Source: Alphaproteobacteria bacterium (GTDB taxonomy: Bacteria > Pseudomonadota > Alphaproteobacteria > Micropepsales > Micropepsaceae). From it: 64,000 bases of DNA. The first letter of the stretch is position 1. Each line of letters opens with the position of its first letter. The translations under genes were made by a program, and so were the position numbers. Below are positions 33,489 through 41,905 of the stretch, piece by piece. The notes under the pieces are model-generated. The model was not told the origin of the DNA and searched no databases. It saw nothing but the letters and a program-made list of their open reading frames with translations. The DNA lies in contig JAFAWQ010000026.1 of the NCBI GenBank assembly GCA_019241645.1, positions 85,875 to 149,874 of the forward strand, given 5' to 3'.

Positions 33489-34828
33489 CGTTCAAACCTC
33501 GATCCGGATGGATGGTTTGAGCCATGGATGTTCACGTGGCAGGTCTGACAACTCGTGGCGATCAGCCGTGGGTCGGGCATCGGGCCGCCCGGCAGATTGC
33601 CCCTTGTCATAAGCTGCGCCGGATGCCCGCTCTGCGAATGGCACTGCTGGCAGAGAAGGGGCCTCGGCGCCGTCAGCAATGCCTCAAAATTCGAACCGTG
33701 GGGATTGTGACAGTTGAGACAGTTCTCGCGAACCGGCGCGTGCTCAAACAGAAACGGTCCGCGTTTCTCCGCATGACAGGAATAGCAAAGCTCGTTCGTG
33801 CTGTCGGCTTTGAGAAGCGGTCGCGTCGTCGACCCGTGCGGATTGTGGCAGTCCACGCAGCTCAGCTTACCCTCGAGCAAGGGCATGTGGGACCGCTGGT
33901 TGAATTGAGCGCGCTGCACCTTATGGCATTGAAAACAGGTATCGTTGATGGATTCACGGGCCGTCAGTCCGTGGGCGGAGAAGTTGGTCATGGGATTGTG
34001 ACAGTCGCTGCAGCCCACATTGTTCGTCTGGTGGGTCGAGGCATGCCAGAAGATCCGCTGGCCGCCCTGATGGCATGAAAGACATTGTGCGTTCTGCCGG
34101 GCTACGGGGGTTTTGCTTTTGTGCGAAAAGCTGATGATCTTGGAGAAATCGGCGGGGTTCTTCAGATGCTCCGAGCCTGGGCCGTGGCAGGCCTCGCAAC
34201 CTTGCGCCTCCGTGCTGTTGCGCGGATTGAGGCCGAATATCTTGGCGTGGATCGTATGGGCCCATTTTCCTGCTTCCTGCTGATGACAGGTTTCGCAAGT
34301 CTTCTGCCCGACATATGTCCGGTTGTCCGCAGCAGCATCATCGGATGGCGGGACGGATGCCGATCCTGAATTTTCCGCGAGGTACACCGGCGTCGAGGCT
34401 GTGCCCGCATCGGTGGATTCGGTTTTCTGAAGGAACGCGGAAATGGCATCCGGAAGTGCCGTTGAGGCGCCCATAACCGAATCGGAAATCTGCAAACTCG
34501 CCGTCTGAAAATGTCCGCCTTCTCCGTCGTTGCGGCGCGACATTGCATGTTCGTGAATCGCCAGCATCGCCGCGACGATTCGATTCATAGTCGCCTTGTC
34601 CACCTTGCCGCCATGGATACGCTCCATGTCGCGACGGATGGCATCCGAACGGCCGGCGAGAACGGTGTGCGCGGATTTCGCCCCCGCAATATGGTGGCGC
34701 TCGCAGGCGTTGAGGCAGGGTAGGCCCGAGGCGATCCACGCGGCGAATGCGGAGACAGTAACGACGCCGAGTATCGCACCGATGGTCTTGCCGGTGCGTC
34801 CGGTGACGACGCGAAACGAAGCCCCCAT
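33485..34828 (-). CDS. Decaheme c-type cytochrome (MtrA/PioA/DmsE type)
   Basis: A 447-residue multiheme cytochrome with exactly ten CxxCH sites, at Cys 178, 211, 249, 273, 298, 324, 348, 370, 393 and 427, so ten hemes. The spacing and CHNPHG repeats match MtrA/PioA/DmsE proteins that sit inside the outer-membrane barrel. A membrane-spanning signal (IGAILGVVTVSAFAAWIASG) is followed by about 130 residues without heme. That extension makes it longer than MtrA, as in PioA. It would carry electrons between periplasm and cell exterior. Middle gene of the cytochrome c / decaheme / barrel operon. Confidence 0.95.
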   Translation of the reverse strand: MGASFRVVTGRTGKTIGAILGVVTVSAFAAWIASGLPCLNACERHHIAGAKSAHTVLAGRSDAIRRDMERIHGGKVDKATMNRIVAAMLAIHEHAMSRRNDGEGGHFQTASLQISDSVMGASTALPDAISAFLQKTESTDAGTASTPVYLAENSGSASVPPSDDAAADNRTYVGQKTCETCHQQEAGKWAHTIHAKIFGLNPRNSTEAQGCEACHGPGSEHLKNPADFSKIISFSHKSKTPVARQNAQCLSCHQGGQRIFWHASTHQTNNVGCSDCHNPMTNFSAHGLTARESINDTCFQCHKVQRAQFNQRSHMPLLEGKLSCVDCHNPHGSTTRPLLKADSTNELCYSCHAEKRGPFLFEHAPVRENCLNCHNPHGSNFEALLTAPRPLLCQQCHSQSGHPAQLMTRGNLPGGPMPDPRLIATSCQTCHVNIHGSNHPSGSRFER

Positions 34829-34908
34829 GTTCGTCCCCTAGCGCATCGAACTATAGCACGCGCGGTTGGAAGGCCCTAGTCATTGCCGCGCTGTGCCGCC
34901 AGTTTCGG

Positions 34909-35367
34909 CTACGGCTTGTCCCCCAGCGATTTCAGATACGCGACGACATCCTCACGCTGCTGCTCGTCCGCCAGGGAAAATGGCATCTTGTTACGGATGC
35001 CCGGATCGCCGTCGAAATCGCCAAGAAATTTGTGTGGGTTCTGGAGATATTTGACGATGTTTTCGGCGGTCCAGACCAACCCTTTCTTGGCTGCCTCTTG
35101 GACGGCTGGGGAATAATCGTAGCCGGCTATGCTGCCCGCGGGCCTGCCGACCACGTGATACAGGCTCGGTCCGATTCGATTGGCGCCTTTGTCGGCCGAA
35201 TGGCACGCTTGGCACTGCCCAAAAACAGTGGCACCCTTTGCCGGGTCCCCAGCGGCCGCCGCAGGTTGCGGCAGCGTGATGCCGAATGTGCAGAGAGCAC
35301 CGGCGGCAACCGCCGAGCGTGCGGGAAGACGTGACAAATAACCCCTCAAAGCTGTGTGCTCCGACAC
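34909..35367 (-). CDS. Monoheme class I cytochrome c
   Basis: A 152-residue periplasmic cytochrome c. The signal peptide ends near QPAAAAGD. The heme site is C52-Q-A-C55-H56, followed by GPSLYHVVGR, and the Met ligand lies in RNKMPF. The NIVKYLQNPHKFLGD and DVVAYLKSLGDK helices are typical of cytochrome c2/c550. It lies 80 bases upstream of the decaheme gene on the same strand and probably acts as the periplasmic partner of the conduit. The Pio operon of phototrophs uses a high-potential iron-sulfur protein for that job; none is present here. Confidence 0.92.
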   Translation of the reverse strand: MSEHTALRGYLSRLPARSAVAAGALCTFGITLPQPAAAAGDPAKGATVFGQCQACHSADKGANRIGPSLYHVVGRPAGSIAGYDYSPAVQEAAKKGLVWTAENIVKYLQNPHKFLGDFDGDPGIRNKMPFSLADEQQREDVVAYLKSLGDKP

Positions 35368-35560
35368 TCCTTACATGGACGGATTAATTGCAAACTTATT
35401 CCCTGGCGGGGGAGAAAACAAAGAGGGAAAGCGGCTCCTTTGCCGCGGCGTGTGGATATCCGGCTAAGCCCTAGACGGCCCCCAAAGGCGCTCTCTTGAT
35501 CGCCACTTTGTCGTGACTTGCGGAGCTGCATCGTGTTCGCGAGAGTGCGCGGCCTGCTAG

Positions 35561-36988
35561 GTGGGGCTTCAAGTGACTGTTGTTGACAATACCGCGGGGG
35601 CCAGCGCCCGCAATCCGCGCGACACGGCCTTCATCGGACACCCGATCGGCCTTGGCTGGCTCGCCGCTTCTGAGTTCTGGGAGCGCTTTGCCTATTACGG
35701 CATGCAGACGCTGCTGGTCCTCTACATGACGCACTGGCTGTTCACGCCGGGACATGTGGAACATGTGTGGGGCTTCCCAGCGCTTCGCGGGTTTTTCGAG
35801 TGGCTTTACGGGAAATCGCTTTCGCCGCTTGCACTGGCCTCGAACATCAACGGTCTCTACGCCGGGCTTGTGTATGTCACACCCTTGGGCGGCGGATTTC
35901 TGGCCGACCGCGTAATCGGGCGCACCAACGCCGTAACAGTGGGCGCGCTGCTGATGGTAGCCGGTGGCTTTCTGATGGCGTTGGACGCCACTTTCATCGT
36001 GGCCTTGTTGTGCCTGTTGATCGGCGTGGGTTGCTTCAAGGGCAACATCGCGAGCCAGGTCGGTGATCTTTACGCGATCAACGACAAACGCCGCGCGGAC
36101 GGCTTCCAGATTTACTTTCTCGGTATCCAGCTCGCGGTGATCATTTCGCCGCTGATCTGCGGCTACCTCAGCCAGCGTGTGGAATGGCATCTTGGGTTTG
36201 TGGCCGCAGGCGCGGGAATGTCGCTAGGCCTCCTGATTTATCTCATGGGACGCCGCACCTTCCCGCCGGAGCCTCTGCGCCGCAAAGGCGATCATGTCGA
36301 GCGGCCCCCGCTCACCGCGCACGACTGGAAGGTTGTCATTCTCCTGGTGGCGCTGCTTCCGGTGCTCGCCGTATCGATCATCGGCAATCAGGAAATCTTC
36401 AACGCGTACCTGGTCTGGGGGGAAAAGAATTTTCAGACCGTCATTTTCGGCTTCAACATGCCGATCACCTGGATCGTATCTGTCGATGCTTTCGTCAGCG
36501 CCATTACGATGGTGGGGGTCATCGCCTTCTGGCGCTGGTTCGGCCGGCATTGGAAGGAGCCCGACGAGATCACGAAGATTGTAATCGGCGTCGCGATCAG
36601 CGCGCTGGGGCCTCTTGTGCTCGCCGGATGCGCCGCCGTTGCGACGCAGACCCATCATCCGGTGCCGCTTTACTGGGCGCTGGGCTTTCACATTCTGAAC
36701 GACATCGGCTTTTCCAATGTGCTGCCGGTCGGGCTTGCACTCTATTCCCGCGCGGCGCCGAAAGGCTTGGGCGGCATGATGATCGCCGTCTATTATGTGC
36801 ATCTCTTCATCGGCAATACGCTGATCGGCTACCTTGGAGGGCTGCTGGGAACGATGCCGGATACGGCCTTCTGGCTCATGCATGTCGTGCTGATGGCCAT
36901 CTCTGCAGCCGTATTGCTGGCGGCACGCTTCGCCTTTGCAAGCTGGCTCGCGCCTGCCGCTGAGGAGGCGCAACTTGCGACTAGCTAA
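35561..36988 (+). CDS. Proton-dependent peptide transporter (POT/PTR family)
   Basis: A 475-residue major facilitator with about twelve helices. The ExxER motif appears in SEFWERFAYYGMQTLLVLYM, followed by LGGGFLADRVIGR (loop 2-3) and GVGCFKGNIASQVGDLY. The usual FYxxINxG motif is degenerate (QIYFLGIQLAVI). It would import di- or tripeptides with protons. The GTG at 35561 is used; a second GTG at 35573 (MTVVDN) behind GGTGGGG is an equally plausible start. Divergent from the cytochrome operon across about 190 bases; its stop overlaps the Nudix stop by four. Confidence 0.9.
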   Translation: MGLQVTVVDNTAGASARNPRDTAFIGHPIGLGWLAASEFWERFAYYGMQTLLVLYMTHWLFTPGHVEHVWGFPALRGFFEWLYGKSLSPLALASNINGLYAGLVYVTPLGGGFLADRVIGRTNAVTVGALLMVAGGFLMALDATFIVALLCLLIGVGCFKGNIASQVGDLYAINDKRRADGFQIYFLGIQLAVIISPLICGYLSQRVEWHLGFVAAGAGMSLGLLIYLMGRRTFPPEPLRRKGDHVERPPLTAHDWKVVILLVALLPVLAVSIIGNQEIFNAYLVWGEKNFQTVIFGFNMPITWIVSVDAFVSAITMVGVIAFWRWFGRHWKEPDEITKIVIGVAISALGPLVLAGCAAVATQTHHPVPLYWALGFHILNDIGFSNVLPVGLALYSRAAPKGLGGMMIAVYYVHLFIGNTLIGYLGGLLGTMPDTAFWLMHVVLMAISAAVLLAARFAFASWLAPAAEEAQLATS

Positions 36989-37458
36989 CGGACGGCCGGA
37001 CGCTCGAGCGAATCGATATCGGCGGTTATCGTCTTGCCGAACTTCGCGATCACCCGGCGGAGGCCGGGCTCGCTGACACGGCCCAGCGCCTCATCGACCG
37101 AACACCAGCGTGTTTCCCGTTCGGCCTTTTCGGGCCAGCTGCGCCGTTGACGCGCGACTTCCATGGCAAACACTTCAACGCGACACGTTATGTTGCCGCC
37201 GGAGCGCCGTTGCTTCTCATAGCGAAACGACCCAAGCGAACTGGAAGCCACATGTCCCATCACCCCGGCTTCCTCGGCTGCTTCATGGGCGGCGCAATCG
37301 CTGGAAGACAAGCCGGGAATCGGCCAGCCTTTCGGCACGATCCAACGTTTCGTCGTCCGTGTCGTGATCAGAAGAATCTCCAGCTTGCCAAGGCGTTTTC
37401 GCCAGGGAAGGGCCGCATACTGGACCGCGTCATCAGCCGGGCCGCCGACGACACTCAC
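36985..37458 (-). CDS. Nudix hydrolase
   Basis: A 157-residue Nudix-fold phosphohydrolase. The opening VQYAALPWRKRLGKLEILLITTR, then WIVPKGWPIPG, leads into a Nudix box whose core reads AAHEAAEEAGVMG (the R of REUXEE is H here). It resembles the DIPP-like branch that cleaves diphosphoinositol or dinucleotide polyphosphates, but substrate is not certain. It is divergent from the M48 protease gene, with about 195 bases between the starts and no further gene. Confidence 0.88.
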   Translation of the reverse strand: MSVVGGPADDAVQYAALPWRKRLGKLEILLITTRTTKRWIVPKGWPIPGLSSSDCAAHEAAEEAGVMGHVASSSLGSFRYEKQRRSGGNITCRVEVFAMEVARQRRSWPEKAERETRWCSVDEALGRVSEPGLRRVIAKFGKTITADIDSLERPAVR

Positions 37459-37654
37459 AAAGGAACTCCACGCCGGGGATTTGGCCGCATGGCCCGCGAA
37501 TCGCCCTGAAGATCATTACTGGCGTTAATGTGATCGCCGTATCGTTAATGATGCGTTAGCAGTTGCCTGCTGGAGGTGCGGTTGACGCGTGAATTGCCGA
37601 AACCTACGGTCCGGCGTTCGCGGGGAGAGCATTCGACAGGAGAGTGCGCCGCTT

Positions 37655-39070
37655 ATGTTCACCATCCGATCCGGCAAAACCGCGCCGCGATTCCTCGCGC
37701 GGGCTCTGAGGATTGCCGGCTTCTTTGGTCCAATGGTCTTTGGGCTGTTGGCCACAGCCCAGTCTGCCGTCGCCCAGAACATCGACATCATCAGGGATGC
37801 CGAAATCGAGCGGGTGATGCGCCAATACGAGGATCCGCTTCTGAAGGCGGCAGGTCTCGATCCCCACAGCGTCAAGCTCTATCTGGTGAACGATCCGGAA
37901 ATAAACGCCTTCGCCACCCAGAGCCCGGTGCCTGGTGAATCGGAGAGCATTTTCGTCAACACCGGTACATTTCTCCAGCTCAAGACCCCCAATCAGCTGA
38001 TTGGCATTCTGGCCCATGAAACGGGTCATATTGCGGGCGGTCATATCGTTCGGGATGCGTCGGCCATCAGGAAATCGGCGGTTCCGATGCTGCTTGGAAT
38101 CGCCTTGGGTGTGGCGGCGATCGCCATGGGCGCGGGAGAAGCCGCCATGGGAGCCATCGCTCTCGGCGGTCAAGCGGCGCAGGCGCAGTTCTTTCAGTTC
38201 AGCCGGGCGCAGGAAGCGACCGCCGACCAGATGGGACAACGCTATCTGAAAGCGACCCACCAATCCGGACGGGGCATGCTCGAGGTGTTCAACAAGTTCG
38301 CGGGTATGGAAGCCGAGATCACCTATGGCCGCAACACACCGCTGATCACCGACCACCCGCTATCGCGCGAGCGTATCGATCTGCTGCAACAGCTCGTCGA
38401 GGCTTCTCCCTACAAGGAGACGAAGGACAGTCCCGCGGCGCTTCATGAATTCCAACTGATTCAAGCCAAGCTTGCGGGGTTCCTCAACCGCGTCGATACG
38501 GTGCTAACGCGATATCCGCCATCGGATCAAAGCGCGGAGGGCCATTACGCGCGGGCCGTCGCCTATTTTCGGAAGCCCGACATGAAAAAGGCGATCGAGG
38601 AAGCCAACACCCTGGTTAAACTGGAGCCGAACAATCCCTTCTATTGGGAAATTCTTGGCCAGATTTATGTCGAGATGAGCCAGCCGCAGAACGGCATCTT
38701 GCCGTATCAGAAGTCTGTGGACCTTGCACCCGACGAACCGCTCCTGCGGCTGAGTCTGGCAGCGGCCCAAATTGCCACGGGCAAGGCACAATTCGCGAAA
38801 CCGGCACTCGATAACCTCAAGATTGTGCTGCACCAGGAAAACAACAACAGCTTCGCGTGGTATGAGGCCGCGCAGGCATACAGCGATGCCGGTAACGAGG
38901 GCATGGCGAATCTATCGACCGCCGAATTGAAATATAATGTGGGCAATTTCAAAGAAGCCGTTCACTTCGCCACCATCGCACAGCACAAGTTGGCAGCCGG
39001 CTCGACGGACTGGCAGCGGGCCCAGGATATCCTGGCGATTTCCAAGGCAAATGCGGATTCACGCCGGTGA
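37655..39070 (+). CDS. M48 zinc metalloprotease with TPR repeats (BepA-like)
   Basis: A 471-residue periplasmic protease. The signal peptide ends at SAVAQN. The catalytic HETGH sits at residues 121-125 and the third ligand in EATADQMG. A C-terminal half of about six TPR-like helices follows (ARAVAYFRKPDMKKAIEEA, FYWEILGQIYVEMSQPQNG). This architecture matches BepA/YfgC, which monitors outer-membrane protein assembly. The start is assigned to the ATG at 37655 (MFTIRSGK) rather than the longer frame from 37589. The DsbA-like gene follows 16 bases downstream. Confidence 0.9.
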   Translation: MFTIRSGKTAPRFLARALRIAGFFGPMVFGLLATAQSAVAQNIDIIRDAEIERVMRQYEDPLLKAAGLDPHSVKLYLVNDPEINAFATQSPVPGESESIFVNTGTFLQLKTPNQLIGILAHETGHIAGGHIVRDASAIRKSAVPMLLGIALGVAAIAMGAGEAAMGAIALGGQAAQAQFFQFSRAQEATADQMGQRYLKATHQSGRGMLEVFNKFAGMEAEITYGRNTPLITDHPLSRERIDLLQQLVEASPYKETKDSPAALHEFQLIQAKLAGFLNRVDTVLTRYPPSDQSAEGHYARAVAYFRKPDMKKAIEEANTLVKLEPNNPFYWEILGQIYVEMSQPQNGILPYQKSVDLAPDEPLLRLSLAAAQIATGKAQFAKPALDNLKIVLHQENNNSFAWYEAAQAYSDAGNEGMANLSTAELKYNVGNFKEAVHFATIAQHKLAAGSTDWQRAQDILAISKANADSRR

Positions 39071-39086
39071 ACGGAAAACTGAGGAC

Positions 39087-39836
39087 ATGCTGAAATCACA
39101 TGCCGGTACGGCTGTGGGCGGCGCATTGGCCGGTGCCGTGCTTGCCGTGGGTACGGTGTTTGCGGCCGCTTCGTTCGGCATTTTTCCGGACCGCCCTGAC
39201 GATCATATCCGCGCCTATCTCCTGGCGCATCCGCAAATCCTTGCCGAGATGAGCAGCAAGCTGCAGACGCAACAGGAAGCGGGCGATGATGCTGCGAGAG
39301 AGAAAGCCGTACGCAAGCTTGGGCTGAAGCCGTTTTTCAATCCGCGCCTGGCCTTCGTCACCGGGCCCGCGTCGGCACGGACCACCTTTGTCGAATTCTT
39401 CGACTACAATTGTCCCTATTGCCGCGCCTCGATTCCCGCCGTGAAAAAGTTTATGGCGGCGCACAAGAACGACACCCGCTTTGCTTTTATCGAATTTCCC
39501 ATCAAGGGGCCGCGATCCACCATCGCTTCCCGCGCGGCGATAGCAGCGCGCAAGCAGCCGGGCAAATATCTAGCCTTTCACTTCCTGCTGATGGACGAGA
39601 AGGAGCTGGTGACCAAGGAAGTAATTCTGGCCGACGCACAGAAGGCGGGACTGGACGTCGGCAAGCTCCTGACCGACATGCGGGACCATTCGGTCGATAC
39701 CGCAATCGCCGGGGCCCACAATCTTGCTGCCGCGGCGAATATCGATGGAACGCCGGCATTCATCGTGAATGGCCGCATTCGCGAAGGCGCGCTCGACGAC
39801 GACTCTCTGCGCGAAATGTTGAGAATGCCCGGCTAG
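39087..39836 (+). CDS. DsbA-family thioredoxin-fold protein
   Basis: A 249-residue secreted or membrane-anchored protein. An N-terminal hydrophobic segment ([20 protein letters not shown]) is followed by a DsbA-type fold with [14 protein letters not shown] (CPYC active site) and the cis-proline loop [12 protein letters not shown]. It probably introduces or isomerises disulfides in the periplasm. The ATG at 39087 has GAGG just upstream; the longer frame overlapping the M48 gene is discarded. Its stop overlaps thiG on the other strand by four bases. Confidence 0.9.
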   Translation: MLKSHAGTAVGGALAGAVLAVGTVFAAASFGIFPDRPDDHIRAYLLAHPQILAEMSSKLQTQQEAGDDAAREKAVRKLGLKPFFNPRLAFVTGPASARTTFVEFFDYNCPYCRASIPAVKKFMAAHKNDTRFAFIEFPIKGPRSTIASRAAIAARKQPGKYLAFHFLLMDEKELVTKEVILADAQKAGLDVGKLLTDMRDHSVDTAIAGAHNLAAAANIDGTPAFIVNGRIREGALDDDSLREMLRMPG

Positions 39837-40621
39837 ATCAAGCCGGCAAGCGGACTGGACGGATCGGCGTAGCGCTTCTTGGCCATGCGCCCGGCTAGAT
39901 AAGCAAGGCGTCCTGCCTCGACTGCGTGCCGCATCGCTGCGGCCATCAACACCGGTTCTTTTGCTTCGGCGATCCCGGTGTTCGAAATAACGGCATCGCA
40001 TCCCAGTTCCATGGCGACGGCCGCGTCGGACGCGGTGCCGATACCGGCATCCACAATGACGGGGACTTTTGCATCCTCGATGATCAGCCGGATGTTGATG
40101 GGGCTCTGTATCCCCAGGCCGGAGCCGATTGGAGAGGCGAGGGGCATGATGGCGGCAGCCCCAAGGTTCTCGAGTCGCTTCGCCATCATGGGGTCGTCGT
40201 TGCAATAGACCATGACCTGGAAGCCGTCATCGATCAGCATTTCTGCCGCGCGCAAGGTCTCAAGCATGTCCGGGTAAAGCGTCTTCCGGTCCCCGAGCAC
40301 CTCAAGCTTGACGAGGTTCCAGCCGCCGGCTTCGCGGGCGAGACGCAAGGTGCGTACTGCGTCCTCTCCCGTGAAGCATCCCGCGGTGTTCGGTAAATAT
40401 GTGACCTTCTTTGGATCGATGAAGTCGACCAGCCTTGGCTGACTGGGATCGCTGAGATTAACACGGCGCACTGCGACGGTGACGATCTCGGCGCCGCTTG
40501 CCTCAAGCGCTCGCGCGTTCTGCTCGTAGGACGGGTACTTGCCGGTGCCGATGATCAGCCGGGAGCGGTACGTTTTCCCGGCAATGACCAGGGGCTTTGG
40601 ATCGGGCGAGACATTGCTCAC
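39833..40621 (-). CDS. thiG: Thiazole synthase
   Basis: A 262-residue TIM-barrel enzyme that makes the thiazole phosphate of thiamine from deoxyxylulose phosphate, dehydroglycine and ThiS thiocarboxylate. Clear signatures: [50 protein letters not shown] (Schiff-base lysine), [12 protein letters not shown] and [21 protein letters not shown]. The start is a GTG overlapping the thiS stop (ATGTGAG), so the pair is translationally coupled. Confidence 0.97.
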   Translation of the reverse strand: MSNVSPDPKPLVIAGKTYRSRLIIGTGKYPSYEQNARALEASGAEIVTVAVRRVNLSDPSQPRLVDFIDPKKVTYLPNTAGCFTGEDAVRTLRLAREAGGWNLVKLEVLGDRKTLYPDMLETLRAAEMLIDDGFQVMVYCNDDPMMAKRLENLGAAAIMPLASPIGSGLGIQSPINIRLIIEDAKVPVIVDAGIGTASDAAVAMELGCDAVISNTGIAEAKEPVLMAAAMRHAVEAGRLAYLAGRMAKKRYADPSSPLAGLI

Positions 40622-40827
40622 ATGCCACCGCCGATGAACTGCACGATTTCGACCCTGTCGCCGTCCAAAACCCTTGTGTCGCCGTAAAGGGAGCGAGGAA
40701 CGATCTCTAGGTTGCGCTCAACAGCAATCTTGCCGCGTTCGATACCCAGTTGCGACAGCAGGGCATCCACGCTTAACGGCCCCTGCAGCCGATGCTCCTC
40801 CCCATTGATTGTGACCTTCAAGTCCAT
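40618..40827 (-). CDS. thiS: Sulfur carrier protein ThiS
   Basis: A 69-residue ubiquitin-like protein ([33 protein letters not shown] core seen as [18 protein letters not shown]). It carries sulfur as a C-terminal thiocarboxylate to ThiG. It ends FIGGGM, one residue beyond the glycines, whereas ThiS normally ends exactly in Gly-Gly. The ATG that codes this last Met overlaps the thiG GTG start. The frame extends farther upstream, but the ATG at 40827 gives the normal length. Confidence 0.93.
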   Translation of the reverse strand: MDLKVTINGEEHRLQGPLSVDALLSQLGIERGKIAVERNLEIVPRSLYGDTRVLDGDRVEIVQFIGGGM

Positions 40828-40905
40828 GAGACCTCTACTAACAGCACGGTATCCGCCCACGCGAAACCCCGTTATACAACCTTCGACTTTTGCGCCGGAG
40901 CTTGC

Positions 40906-41382
40906 TTGAGCGGTCTTGCCGAACCATCCAGCGGCACCAAGCCGATATATGTCCTCAACGGGCCAAACCTCAATCTTCTTGGGGAACGCGAGCCGGAGGT
41001 TTATGGCCGCACGACGCTCGCGCAAATCGGCGAGCGGGTATCGGCCCGGGCGGGCACGTTTGGGTTATCTGTGGAGTTTCGGCAGTCGAACAGTGAGGCG
41101 GAATTGATTGGCTGGCTTCAGGAAGCACGGCATGAGTCGTGCGGAGTGGTACTGAATGCGGCGGGATTGACCCACACCTCCGTCGCTCTGCTCGATGCAG
41201 CGCGCGCTCTCGGCCGGCCGCTGATCGAGGTTCATTTGTCGAATCCCTACGCCCGGGAAGAGTACCGGCGGCATTCCTTCGTCAGCGAAGCGGCAACTGG
41301 CGTTATTTGCGGGTTTGGCGCGCAGGGTTATCTGTTTGCCATCGATCACCTCGCTCAACTTGCGAAGAGTCCGAACGGATGA
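40906..41382 (+). CDS. aroQ: Type II 3-dehydroquinate dehydratase
   Basis: A 158-residue dehydratase of the shikimate pathway. Signatures are YVLNGPNLNLLGEREPEVYG, FRQSNSEAELIGWLQEA, VLNAAGLTHTSVALLDA, IEVHLSNPYAREEYRRHS, and GVICGFGAQGYLFAI. I assign a TTG start at 40906 because GGAG lies five bases before it and no ATG keeps the right length. It is coupled to accB by a four-base overlap, a common alphaproteobacterial arrangement. Only 78 bases separate it from divergent thiS. Confidence 0.95.
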   Translation: MSGLAEPSSGTKPIYVLNGPNLNLLGEREPEVYGRTTLAQIGERVSARAGTFGLSVEFRQSNSEAELIGWLQEARHESCGVVLNAAGLTHTSVALLDAARALGRPLIEVHLSNPYAREEYRRHSFVSEAATGVICGFGAQGYLFAIDHLAQLAKSPNG

Positions 41383-41897
41383 GTATCAGGGACGAGGTCA
41401 AGCAATTGGGGGCGCTTCTGAGCAACGGCACAAAGCCCAAGGGGGCCATCGATGCAGCGGCGATTCGCGAACTCGCCGAATTGCTGACCGAAACCGGGTT
41501 GACCGAAATCGAAATCGAGCAGGGAGGTTTTCGCCTGCGGGTTACGCGTCAGGTGACGGTCATATCGGGTGGCGTGACACCGGTGTCGCCGCCTCCAACG
41601 ACCCCGCCGCCGTCGGCGCAACCAGCGGCAGAGCCGGCACCCAAAAAAATCGAAGGACCCCATCCTGGCGCCGTTACCTCGCCGATGGTGGGAACCGTGT
41701 ACACCGCTCCCCAGCCCGGGGCCCCAGCCTTTGTGAAAATCGGCGATAGCGTGAAGGAAGGCGATACGCTTCTCATTGTCGAGGCGATGAAGACGATGAA
41801 CCCAATCGTGGCCACGCGTGCCGGCAAGGTCGGCGAGATTTGCGTCAGCGATGGACAGCCCGTGGAGTTCGGTCAGACGTTGTTGGTTCTGGAGTGA
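41379..41897 (+). CDS. accB: Biotin carboxyl carrier protein of acetyl-CoA carboxylase
   Basis: A 172-residue BCCP. The N-terminal AIRELAELLTETGLTEIEIEQ is the usual AccB head. It is followed by a Pro/Ala-rich linker (about 66-90) and a biotinyl domain with the target Lys138 in VEAMKTMN. It carries biotin between the carboxylase and transferase in fatty acid synthesis. The ATG overlaps the aroQ stop. Normally accC follows immediately; here a sulfotransferase gene of 729 bases intervenes. Confidence 0.97.
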   Translation: MSIRDEVKQLGALLSNGTKPKGAIDAAAIRELAELLTETGLTEIEIEQGGFRLRVTRQVTVISGGVTPVSPPPTTPPPSAQPAAEPAPKKIEGPHPGAVTSPMVGTVYTAPQPGAPAFVKIGDSVKEGDTLLIVEAMKTMNPIVATRAGKVGEICVSDGQPVEFGQTLLVLE

Positions 41898-41905
41898 GGG
41901 CGGGG

